Source: Streptomyces sp. NBC_00178 (GTDB taxonomy: Bacteria > Actinomycetota > Actinomycetes > Streptomycetales > Streptomycetaceae). From it: a stretch of 64,000 bases of DNA. The notes under the pieces are model-generated. The model ran no database searches. It was not told the DNA's origin and worked only from the letters and a program-made list of their open reading frames with translations. Numbering within the stretch: position 1 is the stretch's first letter; each line of letters begins with the position of its first letter. Positions 7,671 through 16,323 of the stretch are shown in pieces. The translations under genes and the position numbers were made by a program. The stretch covers positions 2,666,001 through 2,730,000 of the forward strand of contig NZ_CP108143.1 in the NCBI RefSeq assembly GCF_036206005.1, written 5' to 3'.

Positions 7671-8615
7671 ATGACGATGCTCTCGTCCGCCCCGGGCGGC
7701 GCCTCGGTCCGCGGGCCGGCAACTCCCCCGCCGCCCGCCGCCGCCCTCACGAAGCGCCGTACCCAGGGCGGGGTCGTCCTCGCCGTGCCCGCCCTGGCCT
7801 GGTACCTGGTCTTCATGGTCGGCCCGCTGGTCGCCATCTTCGTCATCGCCGCCCTGCACTGGCCGGGCATGCTCCAGCCGGTCTCGTTCGCCGGCACCGG
7901 CAACATCAGCGCGGTCCTGGACGACCCGGTCTTCTGGGACGCGGTGCGGAACACCGCCGTGCAACTCGCCGTCGCCGTACCCCTGATGATCGTCGGGGCG
8001 TACATGCTCGGCTACTACGTCGCCCAGAAACCGCCGGGCCACCGCGTCCTGCGGTACCTGCTCTTCATCCCCGGGCTGATCTCCACCCCGGCAAAGGCCA
8101 TGGTGTTCTACGCGGTCCTGTCGCCGGACGGCCTGCTGAACGGCGCCCTGGACAAGGCGGGGCTCGGCTCGCTCACCGATGCCTGGCTCGCCTCGCCGTC
8201 CACCGCGCTCGGCTCCCTCATCCTGCTCGACGTGTGGAGCGGCATCGGGTTCACCGCCGTGCTGTTCGCGGCCCGCCTGGGCAGCGTCCCGGACGAGATC
8301 GGGGAGGCCGCGCAGCTCGACGGCGCCGGTCACTGGCGCGCCATGTGGCGCATCCACTTCCCCGTCATCCGCGACTTCGTCGGTGTCGTGACGATGCTCC
8401 AGTTCCTGTGGACGCTGTTCGGTTCGGCGCAGAACGTCCTGCTGCTCACCCAGGGAGGCCCGGGGAGCTCGTCGACGACGCTGTCCTTCCTCGTCTACCA
8501 GAAGGCGTTCATCGCCGCCGACCTCGGCTACAGCCAGACCGTGGGCGTGGTCCTCTTCCTGGTGGGTCTGGCCGGGCTGCTGACCATCCGCCGCGTCTTC
8601 CGCCAGAACTACTGA
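7671..8615 (+). CDS. ABC sugar transporter permease, MalF type
   Basis: 314 residues with six predicted membrane helices after a Pro/Ala-rich N-terminal tail. The cytoplasmic EAA loop that contacts the ATPase is visible as EAAQLDGAGHWRAMWRIHFP. A further LTQGGPGSSSTTLSFLVYQK segment is typical of sugar permeases. It follows the binding-protein gene by 31 bp and precedes the second permease by 14 bp. No ATP-binding subunit is encoded in the operon. Confidence 0.92.
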   Translation: MTMLSSAPGGASVRGPATPPPPAAALTKRRTQGGVVLAVPALAWYLVFMVGPLVAIFVIAALHWPGMLQPVSFAGTGNISAVLDDPVFWDAVRNTAVQLAVAVPLMIVGAYMLGYYVAQKPPGHRVLRYLLFIPGLISTPAKAMVFYAVLSPDGLLNGALDKAGLGSLTDAWLASPSTALGSLILLDVWSGIGFTAVLFAARLGSVPDEIGEAAQLDGAGHWRAMWRIHFPVIRDFVGVVTMLQFLWTLFGSAQNVLLLTQGGPGSSSTTLSFLVYQKAFIAADLGYSQTVGVVLFLVGLAGLLTIRRVFRQNY

Positions 8616-8629
8616 TCGGAGCAGGTCCC

Positions 8630-9457
8630 ATGAAGTTCGGAAGGTCCTGGCTGCCTGCGCACGTCTTCGCCTGGCTGTACATGGTGCTGCTGGTCGTGCC
8701 GCTCTACTACCTGCTGGTCTCGGCGTTCAAGACGAACGACCAGATCTTCGGGAGCCCGTTCTCGCTGCCCACCTCGCTCTCCACGGCCAACTTCACCGAG
8801 TCGTTCTCCTCGGCGCAGCTCGGGCCGGCCGTCCTCAACTCGATGCTCGTCACTGTGCTGGCGCTGGTGCTGACCCTGGTGCTCGCGATACCCGCCGCCT
8901 TCGCCATCGCGCGTGCCGAGGGCCGTCTCGGAGCCCTGGTGGAGCGGGTGTTCTCGCTGGGGTTCCTGATCCCGACGTTCGCCGCGCTCTTCCCGACGTT
9001 CCTGCTCGCAGCCGCCACGGGGCTGTTCCACACCCGGGCGTTCATGGTGCTGTTCCTGCCGGCGACGGCGATGCCGCTGTCCGTCGTCATCCTGGTGCAG
9101 TTCATGCGGACCATCCCGCGCGAGATGGAGGAGGCGGCGCGCATGGACGGGGCGTCGACCTTCGCCGTCCTGCGGCACGTCTACACCCCGATGTGCATGC
9201 CGGGCATCGCGACGATCCTGCTGCTGAACTTCCTGACCTTCTGGAACGAGTACCTCTACTCGCTCGTGATCGTCGGCCCGGACCCGGACCTGCGGACCGT
9301 GCAGGTGGCCCTGCCGACGCTCAAGTCCCTGACGGGTACGGACTACGGCATCCTTACCGCGGGCACGGTGCTGACCCTGGTCCCGGTCTGGGTGGTCTAC
9401 ACCGTGCTCCAGAAGCGGATGCAGCAGGCCCTCGTCAGCGGAGCGGTGAAGACGTGA
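8630..9457 (+). CDS. ABC sugar transporter permease, MalG type
   Basis: 275 residues from ATG 8630 (MKFGRSWLPAHVFAWLYM). Six membrane helices; the EAA loop reads EEAARMDGASTFAVLRHVYTP, followed by the NFLTFWNEYLYSL region usual for the MalG subunit. It would form the membrane channel as a heterodimer with the preceding MalF-type protein. Its stop codon overlaps the GTG start of the LacI gene (GTGA, 9454-9457). Confidence 0.92.
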   Translation: MKFGRSWLPAHVFAWLYMVLLVVPLYYLLVSAFKTNDQIFGSPFSLPTSLSTANFTESFSSAQLGPAVLNSMLVTVLALVLTLVLAIPAAFAIARAEGRLGALVERVFSLGFLIPTFAALFPTFLLAAATGLFHTRAFMVLFLPATAMPLSVVILVQFMRTIPREMEEAARMDGASTFAVLRHVYTPMCMPGIATILLLNFLTFWNEYLYSLVIVGPDPDLRTVQVALPTLKSLTGTDYGILTAGTVLTLVPVWVVYTVLQKRMQQALVSGAVKT

Positions 9458-10506
9458 ACAAGCCTCTCGAAGGGCGTACCGCCGTGCGCCCCACCATCAA
9501 GGCCGTGGCAGCCGCGGCAGGCGTCTCCACCGCCGCGGTCTCCCAGGCCGTCAACGGCACGGGCCGGATCTCCGAGGCCACCCGCCGCCGGGTCCTGGAC
9601 GCGGCAGCGGAGCTCGGCTGGTCCCCCAGCGCCTCCGCGACGGCGCTGCGCCGGGCGCGTACGCGGACGATCGCGCTCGTGGTGCGGCGGCCCACCGATG
9701 TGCTCGGCTCCGACCCGCACTTCAGCGAGCTGATCACCGGTCTGGAGGGCGAACTCGCGCCGCGCGGCTACGGTCTGCTGCTCCACCTGGTCGCCGGTAT
9801 GGCCCAGGAGAGCGCGCTGTACGAGCGCCTGGTCGCGGAGAGCCGCATAGACGGCGCCGTACTGACCGACGCCCGGGCCGACGACCCGCGCCCGGACCTG
9901 CTGCGCGGTCTCGGCCTGCCCGCCGTGCTGCTGGGCGCCCCGGACCCCGGATCGCCGGTGCTCCGGGTGGGCCTCGGTCAGCAGGAAGCGGGTGTCCGGG
10001 AGGTGGTCGCCCACCTGCTGGGCCTCGGACACCGGCGCATCGCGTACGTCGCGGGCCCGGCCGAACTGCTGCACACCCGGCTGCGCCTGGCCGCGTTCGA
10101 GGAGGCTCTGGCCGAGGCGGGTCTGCGTCCGGTCGCCGTGCGGCACAGCGACTTCACCGAGCAGGCCGCCGTCGAGGTCACCGGGGATCTCCTCGCCCTG
10201 CCCGAGCGGCCGACGGCGCTCGTGTTCCCCAACGACTCGATGGCCGTCTGCGGCATCGGTACGGCGCAGCGCGCCGGGCTCCGGGTGCCGGACGATCTGT
10301 CGGTGGTCGGGTACGACAACCTCTCGCTCGGCCGCTGGGTCCACCCGCGGCTCACCACCGTCGACCAGCAGGTGCAGCGCGTCGGTGCCGCCGCGGCCCG
10401 CGCGCTGCTCGCCCAGTGCGGCGAGGACGTGCCCCCGCCCGTACTCGACGGGCGGCCCCGTCTCGTCGTCAGGGATTCGACCGGCCCGCTCCCGGCGCCG
10501 GTCTGA
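9454..10506 (+). CDS. LacI-family transcriptional regulator of the sugar operon
   Basis: About 350 residues from GTG 9454, overlapping the permease stop; GTG 9484 is an alternative start. The N-terminal HTH reads PTIKAVAAAAGVSTAAVSQA with the hinge VLDAAAELGWSPS. The periplasmic-binding-protein-like sensor domain follows (RTIALVVRRPTDVLGSDPHF; DDLSVVGYDN; LTTVDQQVQ). LacI proteins of this kind repress sugar operons until an inducer sugar binds. Being inside the operon it would be autoregulated through the operator at 6295-6312. Confidence 0.92.
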   Translation: MNKPLEGRTAVRPTIKAVAAAAGVSTAAVSQAVNGTGRISEATRRRVLDAAAELGWSPSASATALRRARTRTIALVVRRPTDVLGSDPHFSELITGLEGELAPRGYGLLLHLVAGMAQESALYERLVAESRIDGAVLTDARADDPRPDLLRGLGLPAVLLGAPDPGSPVLRVGLGQQEAGVREVVAHLLGLGHRRIAYVAGPAELLHTRLRLAAFEEALAEAGLRPVAVRHSDFTEQAAVEVTGDLLALPERPTALVFPNDSMAVCGIGTAQRAGLRVPDDLSVVGYDNLSLGRWVHPRLTTVDQQVQRVGAAAARALLAQCGEDVPPPVLDGRPRLVVRDSTGPLPAPV

Positions 10507-10591
10507 ACGGCCGGACCGCCTCCGGCGCCGGTCCGAACCGCCGGAGCGCTTCCGGCACCACCCCCGCACATCGAAGAGGACCCGTAGCACC

Positions 10592-12526
10592 ATGCGACGC
10601 CACAGCGCCCAGCTCACCCACGACTCCGCCGTCCTCCCGTGGCTCGGCGCCAACTTCTGGTCCCGTACCGGCGGTCCGCTGATGTGGCGGAACTACGAGC
10701 CGGGGACGGTGCGCGAGGAGCTGGCCGTGCTCAGGGAGCACGGCCTGAACATGACCCGGTCGTTCTTCTACTGGCCCGACTTCCACCCGGAGCCGGGGCG
10801 GATCGACGAGGAGCTGTGCGACCGGTTCCGCGACTTCCTGGACGCCCACCACGAACAGGGCATGGGCACGGTCCCCACCTTCATCGTGGGCCACATGTCG
10901 GGCGAGAACTGGGACCCGGCCTGGCGCGGTGACCGCGATCTGTACGAGGACGTGTGGCTCGTCGGGCGGCAGGCGTGGTTCGTCTCGCAGATGACCCGGC
11001 GCTTCAAGGACCACCCGGCGGTCACGGGGTGGCTGATCACCAACGAGATGCCCGGTTACGGGCGGATCTACCAGGTGGACCCGCCCGCCGGCGATGTCGT
11101 CACCGCCTGGGCGCAGTTCATGTGCGACGCCGTGCGCGCGGCGGGCGGCACCCAGCCGGTGTCGCTGGGCGACGGCGCGTGGGGCATCGAGGTGACGGGC
11201 CGCGACAACGGCTTCTCGCTGCGGGACACCGCCGAGTACGTCGACTTCGTCGGGCCGCACGTCTACCGCTCCGACACGGACCGGCCTCGCCAGCACTACC
11301 GGGCCGCGTTCGAGTGCGAGCTGGCCGCCGTGACCGGACAGCCGGTCGTCCTGGAGGAGTTCGGGCTCTCCACCGACACCGTCTCGGCGGCGAACGCGGG
11401 GATCTTCTACCGGCAGACCCTGCACAACTCGCTGCTCGGCGGGGCCACGGGCTGGATGGCCTGGAACAACACGGACTACGACGATCTGTGGGAGCAGTCG
11501 CCGTACGACCACCACCCCTTCGAGATGCACTTCGGGATCACCGATGCGTCGGGGCGCCCCAAGGAGCCGCTGCGCGAACTGGCCGCGTTCGCCGAGGTGC
11601 TCAAGCAGGTCGACTTCCCGCGCTGCCGCCGGACGGACGCGGACGCGGCGCTCGTCGTGCCCGCGTTCCTGGAGCGGGGCTATCCGTACAGCCGGCCCGC
11701 CGACCGGCCGCTGATCTTCACCTCGCTGCACCAGGGGTACGTGGCGGCGCGCGGCGCCGACCTGCCGGTGGGGTTCGCCCGGGAGGCGGACGGGCTGCCG
11801 GAGGACGCGTCGCTGTATCTGCTGCCGTCGACCCGCCAGCTGACGACCCGCACCCGCCGGGACCTGGAGCGGCGGGCGAAGGCGGGGGCGACGGTCTACC
11901 TGTCGTTCTGCTCGGGCGAGTACCCGACGACGCGCGGCCCGTGGTTCCACGACCTGGACGGCCTGTTCGGGGTGGAGCTCCAGCTGTCCTACGGGGTCGC
12001 CGAGCCGATCGAGGACGACGTCCTGGAGATGACGTTCACCGAGGACTTCGGCGGCATACCCGCCGGTGAGGTGCTGACCTTTCCGGTCGCGGGCAACGAG
12101 GACAGCCGCGCCTACCTGCCCGTCGTGCCGGACGGCGCACGGGTGGTCGCGACCGACGCGCACGGCCGCCCCGCCCTCCTGCGGTACGAGACCGGCGCGG
12201 GCCGCACCGTCCTGGCCACGTACCCGCTGGAGCACATGGCGGCCCGCACCGCGCGCGCCAATCCGGAGCAGACGCACCGGCTGTACGCGGCGCTGGCCCG
12301 ACTCGCGGGCGCGGCACGGCCGGTGACGGTCGACACCCCGTACGTCAGCGCCGACACCCTGGTGCGGGAGGACGGTGTGCGGTTCGTGTGGCTGGTGAGC
12401 CAGTCCGCCGAGGAGCTGACCGTGCGCCCGGTCGCGGACGGGGAGCTGCGCGAGCCGGCCGGCGGTGATCCGGTGCGGGACGTGACCCTCGCGCCGTACG
12501 GCGTGCGCGTGCTCGAACTGCGCTGA
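10592..12526 (+). CDS. Cytoplasmic glycoside hydrolase, GH5/cellulase-like with C-terminal GATase-like domain
   Basis: 644 residues from ATG 10592 with GAGGA about 11 nt upstream. There is no signal peptide, so it acts on imported sugar. The N-terminal half is a TIM-barrel clan GH-A enzyme: the acid/base Glu is in WLITNEMPGY (about residue 152) and the nucleophile Glu in VVLEEFGLS (about residue 256). The C-terminal half (residues about 370-560) has a GATase-like fold as found in GH42-type enzymes, then a small beta domain. It probably trims beta-linked oligosaccharides such as manno- or gluco-oligosaccharides together with the GH3 enzyme downstream. The exact specificity is unknown. Confidence 0.8.
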   Translation: MRRHSAQLTHDSAVLPWLGANFWSRTGGPLMWRNYEPGTVREELAVLREHGLNMTRSFFYWPDFHPEPGRIDEELCDRFRDFLDAHHEQGMGTVPTFIVGHMSGENWDPAWRGDRDLYEDVWLVGRQAWFVSQMTRRFKDHPAVTGWLITNEMPGYGRIYQVDPPAGDVVTAWAQFMCDAVRAAGGTQPVSLGDGAWGIEVTGRDNGFSLRDTAEYVDFVGPHVYRSDTDRPRQHYRAAFECELAAVTGQPVVLEEFGLSTDTVSAANAGIFYRQTLHNSLLGGATGWMAWNNTDYDDLWEQSPYDHHPFEMHFGITDASGRPKEPLRELAAFAEVLKQVDFPRCRRTDADAALVVPAFLERGYPYSRPADRPLIFTSLHQGYVAARGADLPVGFAREADGLPEDASLYLLPSTRQLTTRTRRDLERRAKAGATVYLSFCSGEYPTTRGPWFHDLDGLFGVELQLSYGVAEPIEDDVLEMTFTEDFGGIPAGEVLTFPVAGNEDSRAYLPVVPDGARVVATDAHGRPALLRYETGAGRTVLATYPLEHMAARTARANPEQTHRLYAALARLAGAARPVTVDTPYVSADTLVREDGVRFVWLVSQSAEELTVRPVADGELREPAGGDPVRDVTLAPYGVRVLELR

Positions 12527-12566
12527 ACCGTCCCGCCCCGAGCCGACACCCCCGAGAGGAACCCCG

Positions 12567-14894
12567 ATGTCCGAGCCCCTGTTCCGCGATCCCGGGATGC
12601 CCGTCGCCGACCGGGTGCGCGACCTGCTGTCGCGGATGACGCTCACCGAGAAGGTGGGCCAGGTCAACCAGCGGATGTACGGCTGGGACGCCTACGAGCG
12701 CACCGCCTCGGGACACCAGCTGACGGACGCCTTCCGGAAGGAGGTCGCCGCGTACGACGGGATGGGCGCGCTGTACGGCCTCCAGCGTGCCGACCCGTGG
12801 TCCGGTGTGACGGCGGAGACCGGTATAGGCGCGGCGGACGGGGCGCGGGTCTCGGACGCAGTGCAGCGGCACGTCGTGGAGAGCACCCGGCTGGGCATCC
12901 CCGTCCTGCTCGTCGAGGAGATGCCGCACGGCCTCCAGGCCCTGGACGGGACGGTGCTGCCGGTCAACCTGGCGGTCGGCGCCACCTGGAACCCGGAGCT
13001 GTACGAGGAGGCGGCGGCCCTCGCGGCCGGGCAGCTCCGGGCCCGCGGCGGGCATGTCGCGCTGGTCTCGGCACTCGACCTGGTGCGTGACCCGCGCTGG
13101 GGACGTGCGGAGGAGTGCTTCGGCGAGGACCCGCACCTGGCGGCACGCTTCACCGAGGCGCTGGTGCGCGGTGTGCAGGGTCCTGCCGGGGAGGCCATCG
13201 CCCCGGACCGGGCGGCCGTCGTCCTGAAGCACTTCGCCGGGCAGGGCGCCACGGTCGGCGGCCGCAACAGCGCGGCCACGGAGCTGGGCGAGCGGGAGCT
13301 GCGGGAGATCCACCTGGTCGCGGCGCTGGCGGGCGTCCGCGCGGGTGCGGCGGGGCTCATGGCCGCGTACAACGAGTTCGACGGTGTCCCGTGTGCGGCC
13401 AACCGCCGTCTGCTGACGGAAATCCTGCGGGAGGAATGGGGCTTCGACGGCCTGGTGATGGCCGACGGCCTCGCGATCGACCGCCTGGTCCGGATGGCGG
13501 GTGATCCGGTGGCGGCCGGTGCGCTGGCGCTGCGGGCGGGGACGGACCTGAGCCTGTGGGACGACTGCTATCCCCGGCTGGCGGAGGCGGTCCGGCGAGG
13601 GCTGGTCGAGGAGTCCACGCTCGACGCGGCGGTCGGACGCGTGCTGGCGCTGAAGTTCCGTCTCGGCCTCTTCGAGCAGCCGTACACCGGCGCCCGGGGG
13701 CTCGACCCGGGGCGGCTGGAGCGGCTGAGCGAGCAGGTCGCCCGCGAGTCCGTCACGCTCCTCGAACACGACGGCACGACCCTGCCGCTCACGGGCGGCC
13801 GTGGCGGGACGGTGGCGGTCATCGGACCGAACGCCGACTCCGTGCCCCAGCAGATCGGCGACTACACCGCGCCGCAGCGGCCCGGCACGGGTGTCGGCGT
13901 GCTCGCCGGTATGCGGGCGTCGGCGCCCGCGGGCACCGACGTCGTGTACGCGCGGGGCTGCGGACTGGTCGGCGGGGACCTCTCCGGCGTGCCCGAGGCG
14001 GTGGCCGTCGCCGCATCGGCCGACGTGGTGGTCCTGGTGCTGGGCGGGTCCAGCGCCCGGGAGTCCGGGACGCGCTTCGACGCCAACGGGGCGGCCGTGG
14101 TCGCCGCAGGCAACCCGGCGGAGATGACCTGCGGTGAAGGGGTGGATCTCGCGGAACTCGGCCTGCCGGAGGGCCAGTCGGCGCTGCTGCACGCGGTGAC
14201 CGCGACCGGGACCCCGGTGGTCGTGGTGCTGGTCCAGGGCCGGCCCCACGCCCTGCCGGACCTCACCGGCCGGGCGGCGGCGGTGCTGAGCGCCTGGTAC
14301 CCGGGCCCCTGGGGAGGCACGGCGGTGGCCGACGTCCTGTTCGGAGGGGCCGAGCCGCAGGGGCGGCTCCCCGTCTCCGTGCCGCGTTCGGCCGCCCACC
14401 TGCCCGTCTTCTACAACGGGAAGGACCACGGCTACCGCGGTTACGTCGACCAGCCCGCCACCGCCCGGCACCCGTTCGGCCACGGCCTGTCGTACACGAC
14501 GGTCGTCCACGGCACTCCGCGGCTGTCCCGGGCGGCGGTGGCGGCCGGCGCGCTGGAACCGGACGGTGGCCAGGCACCCGTGCGCTGCGTGGTGCGGGTG
14601 TCCAACACGGGCGTCCGGCCGGTCCGGGAGACGGTCCAGCTCTACGTGCGCAGGGTGTCCGGCGGCACGACGTGGCCGCGGGTCCGCGAACTGCGGGACT
14701 TCGCCCGGGTGGAACTCGCGGCGGGCGAGAGCACCGAGGTGGCCTTCACCGTGGACGCGCGGACCCTGGCCTCGTTCGCACAGGACGGCCGGTGGGCCGT
14801 GGAGCCGGGAGAGTTCGCGATCGGGACCGGCCGGTCCTCGGCGCACACCATCGAGGCGCGGCTCACCGTGGCGGCGGCGCCCGGCCCGCGGTGA
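12567..14894 (+). CDS. Glycoside hydrolase family 3 beta-glycosidase
   Basis: 775 residues without a signal peptide. The catalytic nucleophile Asp sits in GFDGLVMADGLAIDRL (about residue 300). The (alpha/beta)6 domain follows (VAVIGPNADSVPQQIGDYTA; VVLVLGGSSARESGTRFDA) and a C-terminal fibronectin III-like domain closes it (VSNTGVRPVRETVQLYVRRV). GH3 enzymes release terminal beta-linked glucose, xylose or related sugars. It is the last gene of the operon, 40 bp after the GH5-like gene, and a hairpin terminator lies 50 bp beyond. The cytoplasmic location matches uptake of intact oligosaccharides. Confidence 0.92.
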   Translation: MSEPLFRDPGMPVADRVRDLLSRMTLTEKVGQVNQRMYGWDAYERTASGHQLTDAFRKEVAAYDGMGALYGLQRADPWSGVTAETGIGAADGARVSDAVQRHVVESTRLGIPVLLVEEMPHGLQALDGTVLPVNLAVGATWNPELYEEAAALAAGQLRARGGHVALVSALDLVRDPRWGRAEECFGEDPHLAARFTEALVRGVQGPAGEAIAPDRAAVVLKHFAGQGATVGGRNSAATELGERELREIHLVAALAGVRAGAAGLMAAYNEFDGVPCAANRRLLTEILREEWGFDGLVMADGLAIDRLVRMAGDPVAAGALALRAGTDLSLWDDCYPRLAEAVRRGLVEESTLDAAVGRVLALKFRLGLFEQPYTGARGLDPGRLERLSEQVARESVTLLEHDGTTLPLTGGRGGTVAVIGPNADSVPQQIGDYTAPQRPGTGVGVLAGMRASAPAGTDVVYARGCGLVGGDLSGVPEAVAVAASADVVVLVLGGSSARESGTRFDANGAAVVAAGNPAEMTCGEGVDLAELGLPEGQSALLHAVTATGTPVVVVLVQGRPHALPDLTGRAAAVLSAWYPGPWGGTAVADVLFGGAEPQGRLPVSVPRSAAHLPVFYNGKDHGYRGYVDQPATARHPFGHGLSYTTVVHGTPRLSRAAVAAGALEPDGGQAPVRCVVRVSNTGVRPVRETVQLYVRRVSGGTTWPRVRELRDFARVELAAGESTEVAFTVDARTLASFAQDGRWAVEPGEFAIGTGRSSAHTIEARLTVAAAPGPR

Positions 14895-14944
14895 GCCGGT
14901 CCTCGATGGTGCGGCTTTCCCGCGCCGCCGCCGGACGCGGACCG

Positions 14945-14990
14945 GGCCCGGCCGGCCCCTCCGCGGACGAGGAGGGGGCCCGGCCGGGCC
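14945..14990. terminator. Hairpin between convergent operons
   Basis: GC-rich arms of 18 and 20 nt (14945-14962 and 14971-14990) pair with a 2-nt bulge around the loop GCGGACGA. It lies between the convergent GH3 and Asp23/Gls24 genes, so it likely serves both directions. There is no U-tract, as is common in Streptomyces. Confidence 0.65.
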
Positions 14991-15033
14991 GCGACCGGGC
15001 TGTGCGGCATCCCGGGATTCGCTGCACGTGGGG

Positions 15034-15468
15034 TCACTGCACGCGGGAGGACTGCCCGCGCGAGCTCTTCCCCTCGTCCTCGTCGTCGTCATCGCCCGGG
15101 ATGTGGACGTCGAAGACGTTGATGTTGATCTCGACGACTTCGAGACCGGTCATGGTCTCGACGGCGTCCGTCACATGGGTCCTGATCCGGTCGGCGAGTT
15201 CGTGGATCGGGATGCCGTATTCCACCTCGATGTCGACATCGATCGCGGTCTGCTTCTCGCCCACCTCCACCTTGATGGAGCGTCCGGCCCCACTGGATCC
15301 GGAGACCCGGCCGGTGACGGCGCCGAGGGCCTTCGAGGCGCCCTTGCCCACCGAGTGCACACCGTCCGTCTCGCGGATGGCGATTCCGGCGATGGTGGAC
15401 ACCACGTTGTCGGAGATGGTGGTCGTGCCGCGTCCGGTCCGTTCCGCATTCCCGTCCACATCAGCCAT
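15034..15468 (-). CDS. Asp23/Gls24 family envelope stress protein
   Basis: 144 residues from the ATG at 15468, chosen for a GAGG 5 nt upstream; the longer frame has no such site. The core GTTTISDNVVSTIAGIAIRE, VDIEVEYGIPIHELADRIRT and VVEININVFDVHIP is diagnostic of the Asp23/Gls24 (DUF322) family, small cytoplasmic or membrane-associated proteins linked to cell-envelope and alkaline stress. The tail is acidic then basic (DDDDEDEGKSSRG). About 300 bp separate it from the DUF5713 gene upstream, where I see no gene or clear promoter. Confidence 0.9.
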   Translation of the reverse strand: MADVDGNAERTGRGTTTISDNVVSTIAGIAIRETDGVHSVGKGASKALGAVTGRVSGSSGAGRSIKVEVGEKQTAIDVDIEVEYGIPIHELADRIRTHVTDAVETMTGLEVVEININVFDVHIPGDDDDEDEGKSSRGQSSRVQ

Positions 15469-15766
15469 GACTGCCTCACAGGTGTCGGTACGACGGGCCG
15501 GTCCGTTCTCACCGGCCCCTCGTTTCACTGTGCGCCCGCCCGCCACGTACCGCCATCGGGGTTACACAGCGCTGCGCACCGGTACGCTCCGCGACCCGGA
15601 GGGGGCGCTCCGGGGACACCGGCTCCGCATCGGATCCATCCCCGACCAATCCGGGGGCGGCCCGGCTCCGAATCAGTCCCGAGGGTCCGGAACCAGCCCT
15701 CACCTCCACTGTCCGGGGGCGTGGTCCGCCCTCGCCCCCGGACAGCACCTCCGGCGGGCCGTGCGG

Positions 15767-16108
15767 TCACCACTCCCGGGTGGCGATCAGCGCTTCCCCG
15801 TCGGCGTCCCCGAAGCCGTAGGCGGACGCGACGAACCGGAAGTCCTCGGCTATCACCTCGCGGGCCACCGTCTCGATCTCGCTGCCGGCCGCCTCGAACT
15901 CCGCCTCCAGGGCGTTGAACTCCTCCGTGGCGGCCTCGGTCAGCGCGTACAGGGCGGCCAGGTCCGCCGGCCTCTCCGCCTCGATCCGCCCGCAGAGCCC
16001 GATCAGCACGTCCCTGCCCCGGTCGACCACGTGGTCCGGGTAGTACCCGTCCGCGTGGAGCCCGCGCAGGAACGCGTGCTCCTGGATGCGCTGGTTCCCG
16101 ATCACCAC
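15767..16108 (-). CDS. DUF5713 family protein
   Basis: 113 residues beginning with GTG (GTG ATC GGG). The pattern HAFLRGLHADGYYPDHVVD, the LIGLCGRIEAE motif and a long amphipathic helix rich in Glu, then a short DFRFVASAYGFGDADGE end, fit DUF5713 proteins, which have no known function. It is divergent from the acyl-CoA dehydrogenase gene, separated by about 215 bp. Confidence 0.75.
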   Translation of the reverse strand: MVIGNQRIQEHAFLRGLHADGYYPDHVVDRGRDVLIGLCGRIEAERPADLAALYALTEAATEEFNALEAEFEAAGSEIETVAREVIAEDFRFVASAYGFGDADGEALIATREW

Positions 16109-16256
16109 GGCGTCCCCCCGTCCCCTCGGTGATCACCGGTGTCCGCTCGGTGACCTCCGGCCGATCCTGCCTCACGCCACTGACAGCCCTTGCCCGGAAA
16201 GGGCGGCGGCGTGCTCAGCATCACCCTGGACAGCCACCGTGACCGCCGGGTAACTT

Positions 16257-16285
16257 TTGACCTGGCCTGAGCAAGCGCTTAGCCA
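16257..16285 (+). promoter_or_regulatory. Promoter with embedded palindrome ahead of the acyl-CoA dehydrogenase gene
   Basis: TTGACC (16257-16262) and TAGCCA (16280-16285) are 17 nt apart. The spacer contains the 8-bp palindrome AAGCGCTT (16273-16280), within GAGCAAGCGCTTAGCC, touching the -10. A repressor of the TetR type that controls fatty-acid or isoprenoid catabolism would fit such a position, but the binder is unknown. Confidence 0.55.
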
Positions 16286-16323
16286 CTGCGACCGAAGCCG
16301 AAGCTGACACCAGGAGGCACCCC

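Noticed and set aside
10469..12667. 732-residue antisense frame to the GH5-like gene
   Set aside because: High-GC shadow frame of Arg/Val/Gln composition without any motif; the sense frame has catalytic residues.
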